A stretch of 64,000 bases of DNA from Cryptomeria japonica (GCF_030272615.1 NC_081408.1:606971673-607035672); one strand, 5' to 3'; shown: positions 11,176-23,600, counted from the stretch's first letter. Notes: generated by a model from the letters alone, not told the origin. Numbers and translations are program-made.

Positions 11176-14100
11176 ATGGCATCCACCTCTGCAATTGAAT
11201 ACATAGCAAACCCTACTATTGTGGAAGTAATTAAAAGACCTAGGCCCGTATTTCAATTAGTCCCTGAGATAGCAAAGAAGGATGATACCTTAGGTGCATT
11301 TTATCAAATTCCTAAAGGTGTTGTATATGCTGAAGACACTAGAATGTACATCCACTGCAACATTGAAGAGTTACGAGACAAGGAAATCAAAACCATGTAT
11401 AAAACCGAGATATGTGATGATACTGGCAATGTTAAAGCTGAACACAAGATTATTGAAACCCTAGGATTCACATAAATCCTTAGTATTCCTGAATTTCCTA
11501 AGGATGTGATTAGGATAGTGTTAAGCAGAGTTCATGGAGAATTTTTCTTGCTAGATGCAATTCATAAGATCACCAAGGGAGAGGTAAAAGTTGTCACAGG
11601 GTTACCGAGCACCAGTAAGGGGCCAAACAAAAACAAGAAGGTTTCCAATGATTTAGTCATAGACCTAATAGGTGCAACATTCGATAAGAGATCTCTAAGA
11701 GTTAACGATGTAAAAGATATCAATGTGAGATTCATAAGTATGATATTAGGTTACAAAGCCACTCATGCTAATAGACTTAACTTAGTTTCAAGTTTATGCA
11801 TTAAGAGTGCTTATGATATGGTAACAGACAATGCAAAAATTGACATCTATGAATGGTTAAAAGATGAACTGATAGACAACCTTGGAAAGATAAAGAAGGA
11901 TAAGAAAGGAACTTTTAGATTTGGAAATCTGTTAGTATGCCTAATGCTTCATATAACAAAATAGGTTCCCGATATAGGATATAAAGAACTAGGATATGAC
12001 ATACCAGTAGGAAAGAAATTGACAAAACTATTTAATACCATGGGTGAGAACAAGGAGAACAACATTCATGACTTTTTCCAAGCATTAAAGACAAAAATGA
12101 AGAAAAGAATAAGGTTATCTCAGAAAATTGTAGACAAATACAAAGATGATATATGCTTTGTTATTAAGAAAGATGAAATATGGATGGAAGCAGTCATCCC
12201 AAGGACAATCTGTGTAACTGAAATGGGCTATGAGATAAATGACCACATAGTTGAAACTTATGCTAAAGCACTTCTGGAAGCCCCCAAAGAACCTAAGGAA
12301 GAAGTATTTGGTATTGTTGAAACCATAGAAAACCAAATGCAGTCTAAGAAAAGAGTAAAGAAGGTAGAGGCATTTGTGAGGAAAGGATCCAGACAAGAAA
12401 AGGCCATTAAGGAAGATGTATTAAAGAAAACCGGCATAACAGAAGATGAGTTGGCAGCCCCACAACCTAAAGCTCATCTATCACTGGTAGGTACCTCTTC
12501 GGAAGGTGACATGCTAGCAACTTTTAAAAGAGTTGTTAGGAAAAGAGATCCCTCACTAGCAACCACTCCTTCACCTAGAAGGACAAGGTAGAAGCAACAA
12601 GCTATGAGAGATCCGATTAGAAAGGTCACACCTAAGAAGAAGCTAACCCCTAAGAAAAAGAAAAAGACAAAAACTGACTTGGCACCCCTAGACATATTGC
12701 TAAATGAGATCATAGAGGAAGGAAAATTGAAAAACATAGAGAAAATTTATGACACTTTATCTATAGATGAGAAAGGGCAAGTTGAGGAAAGTGTAATACT
12801 GCATATCGACATGTACAAAAAAATTTTGATGGAAGTAATCGATGAAATTCCAGATCATTTGTACAAAAGACTTGAGGCCAGAAGGTAAGGAGTGATTGAA
12901 TTAGACAAGAAAATAAAAATAGAACAACTACTTGTTGTATATCTGGTAAACTCTCTAAAGGAAATTGATGATTTGATTGCTCAAGCAAACTGGACAGTAT
13001 TCTCTACTGCACATAGGCATATTTCACTGATGGTAGGAAGAGTTACTGAAGTAATAGAGGAAATAGAAGATGGTTGGGACATATTCCTGGTTGAAAAGGA
13101 AAAACAAGAAGAATAAAGGAACCCTAAGCCTAATAAAGTTAATTAGAAGGATAGGGACAAAGGGAAAGGCAAATTTGGTGGACCTCCAAGCATAAAGGTT
13201 AAAGACAACCTACCTCCACCTGTGAAAATTACAACCATTAAAGACCGACTGGTAGCAGAAAGTATGGATATAGAGGATAGCAATCCAAATCTTGAAGTCC
13301 TATACACTGTAAATGTTGATACCCAAAAGATCAACATAACAGTTGATAAAGATACAATTGAAATGTCAGATATGGCTAAAGGACCTCTAGTAACTGGAGA
13401 TACAGAGAAACCGATAGAGGTTACAAGGAAAAAGATGGAATTTGAGGCACAAATAGAGAAACCAATAGAGCTAAAGGCTCCGGAACAGACTCACAAGGAA
13501 ACAATGCCACCGGTAAGTAGTGAAGCAGGGAAACCAGTGCTAAAAGAAATGCAAACACAAACTAACCTACCGTAGGCCAATACAAGCATGGTTATTTCAA
13601 CCAGCACTTAGACTCTTGGATCGTCATCAACATTCAAATCAACTAATGTGACTGAGGTATTATTAGATTCTATTAAGAAAATAACTGACTACAGTTCACA
13701 GGCTTATAAAGCAATAGATGATTCAATACCATTTTTGAAGTTAGTTGCTCTTGATTGTAATATAGATAATAAATATTCTTTAGGACAATTGGATACATTA
13801 TGTAAATACATTTCTGGAAATATTGAGAAAATAAGCGAAGAATCAGTAAAGGACATGGTAGAAAAGGAGAAACATAAATTCTTTGATGAAGAAATAAAGA
13901 AGTGTAACAAAGACTTTGACACACTTCTACTAGAACTATGTAGTTTGTTGAAAGAGTATAAAAATCTATATAAAGATACATGTAAAACAAACTTCTTGAC
14001 TGTAGATATTGACAAGAAAATAAGCAAGACACAAGATGAGATAAATAAGCGTGCAGACAATTTTGTCAACTCACTGAAATCATTATCTATTTTTGAAGAG

Positions 14101-14403
14101 AAGTTAGCAAATTTTGAGGAAGAATTGCTCAAATAGGAGAGAGAGAAAGAAAGAATAATAAACAAGGAAAAACACTTGAGATCTAAACTGAGTCCAAGAT
14201 TGGACTATCTAGCATCTCTGCGGAAGGAAATCTCAGAGGCATTAGCACAGGGAAGCAAAACACCAACAAAACATTTGTAGCATCTCATCGGTACTATGAA
14301 GAGGACTAAAACAACAATAAAAGATAGCAAAAAGTTTATGGATAGTATAAACTTAATTTTGGGCGATCTTTTTCAGATAATAACTACCCAACTACAAGGT
14401 TGA
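11176..14403 (+). pseudogene. A ORF2: large accessory protein of unknown function, about 1,075 codons
   Basis: One reading frame runs from ATG 11176 to TGA 14401-14403 with no frameshift but about ten premature stops (for example 11473, 11962, 12589, 12886, 13114, 13573, 14134, 14278). Blocks shared with C, D and partly B include an N-terminal block (residues 1-100) with IPKGVVYAEDTRMYIHC and EEL. A second (about 110-300) has VHGEFFLLD, HKITK, RSLRVNDVKD, KIDIYEWLKDEL and FGNLLVCLML. A third has KYKDDICF and MGYEI. A basic stretch RKKLTPKKKKK-like near 12630 could be a nuclear signal. An acidic and Thr-rich part follows, then a coiled coil with LTVDIDKKI (about 14000). No enzyme motif is visible. 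I do not recognise the family; the second block recalls plant transposon-associated domains, but only loosely. Confidence 0.75.
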
Positions 14404-14628
14404 GGATATGGACAGATGTAACTACAAACTCTACTAACATCTTGACAACCTTTGTCATTGATGCCAAAGGGGGAGTAGTAGGATGAGAAAGTTCAAAGAC
14501 AGGAATCATATGCTCAAGGGGAGCCCTTCATATTTTTGGTAAACATTTTTTGGTAAATTTTTGACTACACATTTTGGACACTTTTTGAAATTTCTCATGA
14601 GTGTTGCCATCAATGCCAAAGGGGGAGA
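14404..14628 (+). other. A 3' tail with two polypurine tracts
   Basis: CCAAAGGGGGAGA at 14615-14627 lies directly before the 3' LTR and is the plus-strand primer. A second copy, GCCAAAGGGGGAGTAG, lies about 150 bases upstream (14463-14478), each preceded by a CATTGATG or CATCAATG block. Doubling of the tract is shared with C. Confidence 0.75.
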
Positions 14629-15426
14629 TTGATTGGAGACATTGTATGTGATTGAAGGTTTTATCATTGATGGCAACCTTGCAATCCTATGGCACTGGCA
14701 AGACATCATATCTGCAAAGCATTATGCAGGCAAGATAGTGCACCAGCATCAACAAGATGACTCTACACCGGCACCGACATCAGCACCAGCACAGAAGAAA
14801 AGATGTATATCGGCATAGAGGCCAACAAGATTTTTGATATGTAATATTTTGTTTATTATTGTAAGCTGACTTGACAAATTGTAAAATGACTCTTGTATAT
14901 AAAGGAGATCATTGTAGACATTTAGAGGGATAATGTAGCCAGCATAAGGAAAATTATTAGGCAGACCTAATGTGTGAATTATAGGTCAAGGGTATATGTA
15001 AAGAATAGAGCAAGAACCGGTACTGAATCTGGCATTGGAGATGCTATTGTAAAGTAGTACAAGTTATTGGATTAGTATAATCCTTATTGTAAGTCAGTGT
15101 GACTTCTCATTGAGCAGTGAGCTCTAGGCAGTTGGCCTTCCTGCATGTGCAGGCCCCTATTGTAAGTAATATTCTCTTATTGGCTAGTGAGTGAATATTG
15201 TGGGTCACAAATCCCACTGAGGTTTTTCCCACATTGGGTTTCCTCGTTAAACATCTTGTGTTATGGTGTTCTTTTCATGTGGATGTTTCTAATTCTATTT
15301 ATTGGATTAATTCTTGCATATCAGTATACTGTTATTTTATGTTCTACATGTTTTAACTTAAGAAAATCTTATCACCAGTTAGATACTGATTCACCCCCCC
15401 TCTCAGTATTTGTGGGAATCCTAACA
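14629..15426 (+). repeat. A 3' LTR (about 798 bp)
   Basis: Pairs with 8892-9693. Its first about 20 bases are altered: GGGGAGATTG runs directly into ATTGGAGACATTG, whereas the 5' copy and element C have the TTGGCATTGCACACTCC-type start, so a small deletion sits at the boundary. The TATA box is at about 14895-14902 and the small hairpin at 15140-15153. Terminal hairpin arms are AGATACTGA (15381-15389) and TCAGTATTT (15403-15411) with one mismatch. It ends CCTAACA at 15426. Confidence 0.9.
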
Positions 15427-15754
15427 TATGCATCTTGTAAAAGATTCGCAGTAAAACCTCTGACGGTAAAACCATAAACCCTTACCAGTATAGGCTTACT
15501 AGAGTGTATGATAGCATCCGATCATCAATTCAATACCAACAGACCAAAACATACTCTAGAAACATAAAACCAAACATACTCCATTGATCCAAACATGTCA
15601 GTAGTATCCAATCGATAGTCCCTTCTATCGATAACACTAGTTCTTCTACTGGTAACCAAAATTTATTTGTCGGTAACCAATCATAACAACTAGTGTTGAA
15701 ATCAATGACAAAACATCAATGCAACACATAATCAATTCCTTCATATTGCCAACA
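15427..15754 (-). repeat. N 5' LTR, distal segment after element A
   Basis: Continues the N LTR interrupted at 8891 and matches about 4705-5034. The first five bases TATGC are the right copy of the A target duplication. It ends GCCAACA at 15754, followed by AGATA, the target duplication of N. Confidence 0.88.
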
Positions 15755-16019
15755 AGATATGTCTAAACCAATGACTATCTATTGTGATAATACAAGTGCA
15801 ATAGACATTTCTAAGAATCATGTACTTCATTCTAGAACCAAGCACATTGAATTGAAGTATCATTTTCTAAGGGAAAGAGTTCAAGAGAAACAAGTGAAGA
15901 TGGAATATGTGAAGAGTAAAGATCAGTTAGATGATATCTTTACTAAGCCCTTATCGAAGGATACCTTTGAGTTTCTTAGAGGTAAACTAGGGGTTGGACG
16001 CCTACATCAAAAAAACTAA
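15755..16019 (+). pseudogene. pol: Copia-1 RNase H, C-terminal part
   Basis: The frame cut at 3827 resumes here with MSKPMTIYCDNTSAID, then HSRTKHIELKYHFLRE and DDIFTKPL, the standard end of a copia RNase H domain. The stop is at 16017-16019. Element X carries the same junction undisturbed near 41600. With the duplicated AGATA removed, the reading frame is exact. Confidence 0.92.
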
Positions 16020-16416
16020 AATGATGGAGATCCATTAATCCTATGGATTTCATGTTTATCTTTCACTAAGGATTAATGAAGGTGTAGGCTACTCCTTTGG
16101 GGAAGAAAGTCTGATGTAAAGTTATGATTTAATGCTCTGATATGATTTTTCTGAAATGATGGAAGAGGGAGTAGCAAAATTGAAGACAAGTGATGCATAC
16201 CTTTGCCATTGTTGTCAAAGTGGTAGAAGAAAATAAATAAAATATTGGAGAAGGAGAAGATCAAAAGATCATATTGAGAGAAGCATTGGTTAAGGAGGAG
16301 AATAAAAAAGGAGGAGAATCGACAGATGATGTGATATTGGTAAGCAGGTTGTAGATGATGATGTTACTGTGACTGTATATCTGATTGGTGTTGCCATCAA
16401 GGCCAAAGGGGGACAA
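16020..16416 (+). other. Copia-1 3' untranslated tail with polypurine tract
   Basis: Non-coding stretch after the pol stop. GGCCAAAGGGGGACAA (16401-16416) abuts the LTR and is the polypurine tract. It is preceded by the TTGCCATCAAG block common to most elements in this window. Confidence 0.75.
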
Positions 16417-18118
16417 TGTTGGCATTTGGCATAATTGATACATATGAGGTGATGCAGTTGAAGATGGATGACTACACCGATAAAGGATATAAGTCTATTT
16501 GTGATGAAGAGATTGAGATTTTGTGATTAGATGACTCAATCAATTATTTGTGTTGTCATTGATGGAACCTAATGTCAAATGATGATTATCGATGTTCTTG
16601 ATATTTTGTTTTGTCATCTAAGTGATTTGGTTTACCGAAAGATAGGGTTTACCAGTAGAGAACTAAAGTCTCTGAAATAAGACTTTAATCGCTAAAGGAG
16701 AGATGTTTTGATTGAATTGGAAAATCAGTGATAATTGGTGATTTATGATTTGGAAGGTGAGCTTATATTATGGAAAGGCATATCTGACTAGAACTGGAAC
16801 TTGTGATGACTATCAAAAAGCATGTTTCAAAATTTTGATGAATTTTTGCTAAGGTTTTAGTAGGGTTTAAGACTAGAGAAGATATCATCAAACCGGTAAT
16901 GATTTTTGTTATGAAGGTGATTGATGGTGAGTCTACATGAAGGTGGTAACATGACACAACCCATGTGAAATGATTTGATTATTGTTTTGGTGTGATTCAA
17001 GGAATAATTTCTTGGGAAACAATGAAAAGCTTAGTAGAGTGTTTTGAGGATTTGACTTTAGTACATATCAGATTTTTCATGATGGGTTACAATCAATCAA
17101 CAGTTGATATTGCATTTCAATTTGATGTAATTATCTGTATATTGATATAAGATGATCTCTTATGATTTTTATTGTATTTTTAAGATGTTATTAAGGTTTA
17201 GTGGTTGACCTAGTTGAGATGGCTATTTAGGATGACACAGTTGATGTTTTTGGTGTTAGTGGTCTTAGAGAATGTGTTGAGCCATCCAAGAGAAGTGTGA
17301 GATCTTCCTGAGAGTTGCAAAGTTTTGAGAATAATTGGATCTGACCAAGAAAGATGAGAAGTGCATTAACAAATCACTTTTTCACTATTGATTTATAATA
17401 GTTGCAACAAGTTAAATCCTTTAACTGGGTAGGTCCTAACAGGCCTTGAAAATTTAAGTCCCCTAATAGGGAATCTCTCAAAAGAGTGTTAAATCCTTTC
17501 ACGAGGTTGATCCTAATAGATCATCAAGCACCTAACTAGGCTACTAAGAAAATCCCTTAACCAAGTGACTCCTAACAGGGTTTGCTCCTAACAGGGCATA
17601 TTGTAAGCACCTAACAAGGCATACTTCAAAAGAGTACAAATATTTGTGGGTACCAACTCCCACCATGGTTTTTCCATATTTGCGTTTCCACTTTGAAAAT
17701 TATGGTGTTCATGTGTGAAATTATTTTCATGTGATGTTCTCATTTATATTTCATTTCATGCACTATATCTGAATACACCGGTTATGATATTTTATCAGAG
17801 GTTTATCAAATGTTATCGATACTAATAAGAGTTGTTAGAGAAAGTATTTGATCTAATTGATGAGGACAATGAGTTGGTAAATGATCAAATTTATATGACT
17901 TCTTAAGTGGTTAAAGTATTAATAGTTGTGGTAAATGATTTGATTAATGTGTTAGCAAATATAATAAAGAGGTTGTTAGATTAGATAAGAGAAGTTGAGA
18001 TATTTGTTAAATGATTTCAAATCTGATACAAGTTTGTTTTTTGGTTTAAAGTTTCAATTGGTATTAATACTGATTCATCCCCCCTCTTAGTATTAATCGG
18101 ATCCTCATAGGATTAACA
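16417..18118 (+). repeat. Copia-1 3' LTR (1,702 bp)
   Basis: Begins TGTTGGCATTTGG and ends GGATTAACA. Its last about 610 bases match 1-614. The terminal hairpin arms are ATTAATACT (18063-18071) and AGTATTAAT (18089-18097). The following bases GTTGT (18119-18123) are the expected right target duplication; the left copy is outside the window. The LTR is much longer than those of A and C and belongs to the same family as that of X. Confidence 0.9.
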
Positions 18119-19430
18119 GTTGTTCCTTTGCATTTGATCCTACATGCTTTATTGTCTCCAAATCCACCATAAATTTATTGCAATGATAAGAACTTTCTTT
18201 TGTCATCATTCATGTTATATGAGCATCCACTGTCTATAACCCATTCATCCTTCTCTTCAATTTTTGCAGCTAAGGTCTTTTCTTCAGTATGTGTTCCTTT
18301 AATGATAGATTCTAGAGAATCATCCTTGATAGCAATAAAGACCCAATCTTTGCCGGATGAATCACCATTATAGGATCCACTCACAGGTTCATCATCATCA
18401 TCAAAGATACCATCATCAACACCAACATAATAACATGATTTATCCTTATTCCTTTTGAATCTAGGTCTTCTCTGATATTTAGGATTAGGCTTATAATTCC
18501 TCACAAATCTTTCATGATTCCTAGCAGCTTTTTCTAGACATCTAGATGCAAAATGACCAATATTATTGCATGAAAAGCATTTAAAGGATACTTTTCCTTA
18601 TACTTACTTCCAGCTAGTCATTTAGGAATTCTTCTAGCAATAAGTGCTTCCAGCTCTTCAATCACTATTTCTTCTTTCTCAATTTCTTCCATATCCTTAG
18701 CATACATCTCTTTCTAATCTATGTTATGTTTATCGAAGGTAGATGCTTTAAATGCAGTCTCAGTTTTAGTAACACTCTGATCTCCAAGCTCTTCAAGTTC
18801 AAAATCAGCCAATTTCCCGAGTAATGTATCTTTGGTCATAAGGGTACTTGACATTCTTCGGAGTTCATTGATAGTAGCAACCTTTGTCTTGTAAGCTAGA
18901 GGTAGAACTCTTAGAACTTTTGACATTATCTCAACTTCACTGACAGATCCACCACAAAATTTGATACCCATGACAATCTCATTGACTCTATCCATGAAAG
19001 AACTTATCTTCTCATCTTCTTCCATCTTTAAAGTTTCATATCTTACCCACAAACCTTCAAGTTTAGCAATCTTCATAGCCTGCTCACCTTCTTAAATAGT
19101 TTCAATATTTGTCCAGATCAGCTTAGCATACTCCAACTCTATGACATTCAATATATTTTCATCAGATAGGGCACTTAACAATGCTTCTTTTTCTCTCACA
19201 TTATTTTTAGCTCTCTTATATTCATCAGTAGGTGCCAGTGTTCTAGAATTAGGATCATGAGGTATATACCCTTTCTCCACTATCTCCCAAACTTCAGCTC
19301 CAATACATGTAAGATGAATCTTCATTCACTCCATCGATATCTTGTAATTTGTACCATCAAAATTGGGACTCTCCTTTTGGTAAGGATTGAATGTGGAACT
19401 TTATGTAGTTGACATCAGATCTCCTCGGGT
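18119..19430 (-). pseudogene. gag: W gag and start of protease, broken
   Basis: Reads right to left. The Gag N-terminus near 19420-19325 has NFDGTNY-like sequence followed by a stop. MKIHLTCIGAEVW (19325) and the UBN2-type core (19325-18720) follow, with KVLRVLPLAYKTKV and ELGDQSVTKTETAFKA. An intact zinc knuckle CFSCNNIGHFASRC lies near 18580-18540. The protease site DSGCSYNM appears near 18215, with His-His of the usual motif changed to Tyr-Asn. Frameshifts and stops separate the parts. It is a typical single-knuckle copia Gag, related to that of Copia-1 and unlike ORF1 of A. Confidence 0.83.
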
Positions 19431-19455
19431 GGTTAAGCTTCTATAGAGAGGACCT

Positions 19456-19470
19456 TTCTCTAATACAAAT
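19456..19470 (-). other. W primer binding site, mutated
   Basis: On the minus strand ATTTGTATTAGAGA follows the LTR end: two changes from the common ATTGGTATCAGAG. Confidence 0.75.
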
Positions 19471-20689
19471 TGTTGGATGCACTAATACTGACAGTAAACT
19501 AAGAGGGAGGGGTGAATTAGTTTACTAACAATAACAACAATCATTTCAATTATAAAACTCATACCAGAGCATAACACAATGAAAGATATATCATGAAACC
19601 ACAACACACATAACACCAATATTTTGACATGGAAAACCCAAAAAGGGAAAAACCATGGTGGGAAACCCTACCCACAATCAAATGAATACTCTATAGTAAT
19701 ATTGTGAATAATTACAATGGGGTCTACACTTTCAGAAAGGCCAATAGCCTAGGGTGCACTTCTCATCACAAAGGGAAGTTTCACTGACTTACATAAACAT
19801 CGAACTACAATCCAGAAAGCAATGAACTATGAAAGTAGCATCTACTAATGTGTGATACAATTCTAGTTAAGCATTGATGTCTGCTCTGCAATACAAAACC
19901 TTTCCAACCTTCACCTAAATGATATGGCTTTATTCACACATAATCCTTTCTCTGATAATATAAACTTAACCAACCATAATCATCGCATACCAAATTACAT
20001 GAATAAGTCACCTATAAATATAGATCATCAACCTTATTGACAAGGTTGGCTAAGCCCTAAACCCATAAACCCATAATTACAAAATTTAGATCACATGATA
20101 CCACCGAACCAATATTATGATTTGCATTACATAGAATGGGCCTAAATCAAGTAACCAAACAATTATATCCATTGAGGATTACACTAAGACCAAAATCCAA
20201 CATGCTTCACTTGTCGGTAGAAACCCTCAGTGAAAGTTTAACCGGATCCAAATAGGACCACCATAATAGCACGCCATCCAATGCAAAGTCACCAAATGCT
20301 CAAGATATGCTCAATAAGAACCAACAACATGAAAGAAACTGATTCCATAAGATAGACCCAAAATCCATTAACCAAGTCACCTAAACAACATACTGGTAAA
20401 GCTAATTGGGAATGCCAAAACCAGTAAAACCAAAAGATAGTCGAGAAAGGCACAAGCCAACTAGTAATCGGAAATTAAAAAGTGATAACCAAATCATGAA
20501 ACCATCAGAATATAGCAAGTATGTAACCATCAGAATAATCATCAAAACTAATTCTATAGATCTAATCATACCAGATCAGAATCATAACCAAAACCAAGAA
20601 GATCACCAAGACTAATCGGGATAGATCTAACTGGGATACAATGTTGACATCAATGACAACACTTAACCAAATCCAACATATTGCCAACA
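19471..20689 (-). repeat. W 5' LTR (1,219 bp)
   Basis: On the minus strand it starts TGTTGGCAATATG at 20689 and ends GCATCCAACA at 19471, directly before the primer site. Hairpin arms GTAAACTAA (19494-19502) and TTAGTTTAC (19517-19525) pair perfectly over 9 bp around the G/C-rich loop. No second LTR is in the window. Confidence 0.85.
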
Positions 20690-20699
20690 TATATATGAC

Positions 20700-23600
20700 T
20701 GCAAATTATCAACACTCTCTCCTCCTAGTATTGGTTTCTTCTCCCAATCTTTGAATCCTCAATCATTTTATGCAATTGTGAGAGATGAAGGATATGTTGT
20801 TCCCACTGTTTGGAATAGGTAACAAGAGCATTATCATTATCATGAGCTTTTAAAAACACCTTCAATGTGTCCTATAAGAATATTTTAACCTTATCCATTT
20901 GATCTTGAGCCCAAGTCCTAAGCATTGTTGCTACTTTATTCATCTTGTACAATGGATTTATATCACTTCAGGGGGTGATTAAGTGGATGGTAATGTATCA
21001 TCAATTTTTGAATCAAGAGGTTTAGCTATTTCTATAATAAATTTCTTATACTACATCAATTGTGCCTTAACCTATGCCTTAATTTTATACTCCTTGATCT
21101 TTGACTATACAGTAGATGTAGCAGCAACTACAATATCAATCTTCCCCCACTTAGTTTGCTTATCTAGGTTAACCTTAGACACTTGGTATCTAGGGGTAGC
21201 TTGAGATGATCCTTCAACATCTTGAACTGTTGCTACTACATCAACAATTATTTCCCCTGAATCTATCTTTGAGAGATGATGAATTGTCTTTAACTTTATT
21301 GCTCTCCTTGGAGATTTTGTTATTGCATCCTACAAGTTTAATTAGGGGGGACAACCTTTTCCTTCTTCTTGAAAGTGAATCTTAACCACTGAGGCACAAT
21401 TTCATCTTGTTCTCCTCCCTACACCATTACATCCATAGTGATCTTGTGGGATTATATATTTTGTTCTTGCTCTTCTTCTTGGTGCTCCTGTTGATCTAGA
21501 GGAGTGGGTGGCCTTTGTTGGATTTGAACAACCTATTGAGTGAGACTAGCTTGTAGGATCTGATCTGGATCAAGTTTTTGTTGTCTTTCTATCTCTTCCA
21601 ACTTCTCAAAAACCTCGTGCCCTTGCTTAGTTCCTCCCAAGTGTTGAAGAAATATTTCTTGATCTTGAGGAGTAAGGACCATTCTTTCATCTTGTTCATC
21701 ACTTTCATCATCATGGGCCTCTTCATGCACCTCTCTATGTGCCTCTTCTCTCATAACCTATACATTAATTGGTTGGACTTGTAATTTTGGCTCTCCTATA
21801 GCTTTTGGTTGATTCTCTAGTTGGGTTGCAACAGGCTCTTCATTTGGCTCTTTTGATTTATTTTCAATTTTCCTCCTCTTTGCTATGGCTGCAATGGGTT
21901 CATCATCTTCATCAGAATCTATCTCAATATTATGGATAATAACCCATTCTCAGGTTGGCATGGGAGGAGGTGTATCCTATTATGTTGAAGAAGTAGGAGG
22001 AGGTTGTGTTTCTAGTAGCTTCCTCTTGAGATGCACCTTCTCCTAGAAAAATACCTATGGTAGGAACAATGGAGGTAACGGAAGCTTGCGGGATTGCTTG
22101 TAACCCTGTAGTGATCCAATGTTCCATGACAGTTTTTAAGAATTAGGATTTTTTCATTTTGGCATCCAACTGCCTCTTGAGCTCCTAGTTGTCAATTGGT
22201 ACTGCTACCTCTTCTAGGTCAGTGGAATTATTTTTCCTTTAATTGGACCTTTTTCTTCTTACATATTCTTTGTGAACTTTGGTTTGAGGGTTATCAACAA
22301 CTTTCCCCTTTTTCTTCTCCTTGGTGACACTTGGCAAGATCCTCAAGCCTAGCTATTGTCTCATCCTTTCCAAAATATTTGTTGCAACAATTTCAATATC
22401 CAAATCCTCTTGGTTGGACCATCTGATAGGAGTAAGAGGTCTTTGATCAATTCTCTTCTCCTTGAATGTAGGATCAAGAAGCTCACTATTGTCCTTTAAC
22501 TCCTTAGGGATATTTGTTTCAATTTGAAAACTCTTGATCTATGCCACTGACAACCTATAATATCCCTTCTCCCTTACCTCAAAGTTGTCCTACAAATTAG
22601 CCCCAAAATCCTCTAAAGATGACTTGTGACCCTTGTAAGAAATAAGCATCATCTATTTTATCTTACCATATGGGTCATATAGGTCCTTTGAGTAAATAAA
22701 TTCTTTTAAGTTCAAATCCTGGAGCTCTTGTTTTGTTGCCTTGGCTACCTCTATATTAGGACATGTATAATGTTCTAGAGACACTGGTGAAGTAATCCCT
22801 ATCTTATGCTTCAAAGTCAACAATTCCTGTAGGCCCACCAACTGCCTAGCATATTCCAAAATAATTATTCTATTGCTACAAAATATTAGTAAAAGAAAAT
22901 GATTTCTTGTGAATCCTCTAACCTATAGATATGTTGATCATTGGTTTTGTAAGAACCAACACCCCCATTCCTTCATCATTTGCATTGCTTCTAGGGTTAA
23001 TCTATATCCTATATCCCTTGACAGTTTTATTATTACAACATAAATAAATGCATCATTTAATCTTTTGAAATGTAACTTAGCCGGGGAGATAGATAGTTGA
23101 GTGTAATATTCCCACACTATTTTTTGTCTAGGTTCTTCTCCTAGTCTTCCTTCAATCTTCACCCTTGGGAACTTACCAGCCTGAGTGACCACCCATATAA
23201 TGTAAGAAGTCATGAAGAACATATTTGTTTGAAAGAGTGCAATCATCTAATTATCAATGTTATCTGAAATAATCTATGGCCAATCAAAATATTCTTTTCC
23301 AATCAAAATTTTGGTCATGTAATGGAACATCCATTTGTGAAAATGCTTGTAGTCTGTCTTTCCAAAGGCTCTACTCAATATGATGATGAGGTCTCTTTGA
23401 GGCTTCTGTAAATTGTCTCTCAGAATATCTCTATCCTTTAGACTAGTTTTCCTTAACTCTTCTAGCCATGCTTCATTAATATGTCTTGTAATTAGAAACA
23501 TTCTTCACAAATATAGAGGTGGACTGCTCTTTAGTTGTCACTAGAACCTCTTCCCTCACTGGTGTCTCAAAACTCAACCCTATTGTGTTGGGGGATAGGT

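Larger units (their letters stand above)
8892..15426 (+). mobile_element. A: non-autonomous LTR retrotransposon with ORF1 (Gag-like) and ORF2, no pol
   Basis: A complete plus-strand element of 6,535 bp. It has an LTR (8892-9693), a primer site, ORF1, a 340-bp spacer, ORF2, a polypurine tract and an LTR (14629-15426). The target duplication is TATGT (8887-8891) and TATGC (15427-15431), and the intact N LTR at about 4705 shows the empty site. I find no protease, integrase, RT or RNase H motif anywhere between the LTRs. The LTRs differ at about 10 of 127 positions in the stretch I compared by eye (9121 and 14850 onward), mostly transitions, so the insertion is old. LTR and internal sequence are the same family as element C. 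Confidence 0.9.
3828..15754 (-). mobile_element. N: copia element with multi-knuckle Gag, inserted in Copia-1 RNase H
   Basis: Minus-strand element. Its 3' LTR is 3828-5034. Its internal region is 5035-8020 and its 5' LTR is 8021-8891 plus 15427-15754, split by element A. The 5-bp target duplication is AGATA (3823-3827 and 15755-15759), and removing N restores the RNase H frame of Copia-1. The internal region is only about 3 kb: a coiled-coil Gag with zinc knuckles, then shortened pol pieces. The pol relics resemble those of element Z; the Gag resembles ORF1 of elements A and C. Confidence 0.88.
1..18118 (+). mobile_element. Copia-1: LTR retrotransposon, 5'-truncated by the window edge
   Basis: A Ty1/copia element in the order LTR, primer binding site, gag, protease, integrase, reverse transcriptase, RNase H, polypurine tract, LTR. 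Integrase lies before reverse transcriptase, which defines copia. The 3' LTR (16417-18118) matches bases 1-614, so the missing 5' LTR portion lies left of the window. The coding region is interrupted inside RNase H by element N (3828-15754), which left the 5-bp duplication AGATA at 3823-3827 and 15755-15759. The element sits in element W, whose sequence resumes at 18119. The frame has several stops and a lost catalytic Asp in the RT, so it is not autonomous today. Confidence 0.9.
18119..20689 (-). mobile_element. W: copia element, gag end only in window
   Basis: Minus-strand element with its 5' LTR at 19471-20689, primer site, and gag leading into the start of protease at 18119, where Copia-1 is inserted. 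The rest of W would lie left of the window. Bases 20690-20694 (TATAT) are the candidate right target duplication. Confidence 0.85.

Noticed and set aside
13673-14165. Two minus-strand open frames of 119 and 153 codons
   Set aside because: They lie opposite ORF2 of A, in its A-rich coiled-coil region, and have no homologue opposite ORF2 of C or D.
11176-14403. ORF2 as an envelope-like protein
   Set aside because: No signal peptide, no convincing transmembrane segments and a strongly charged C-terminus; position after Gag alone is not enough.
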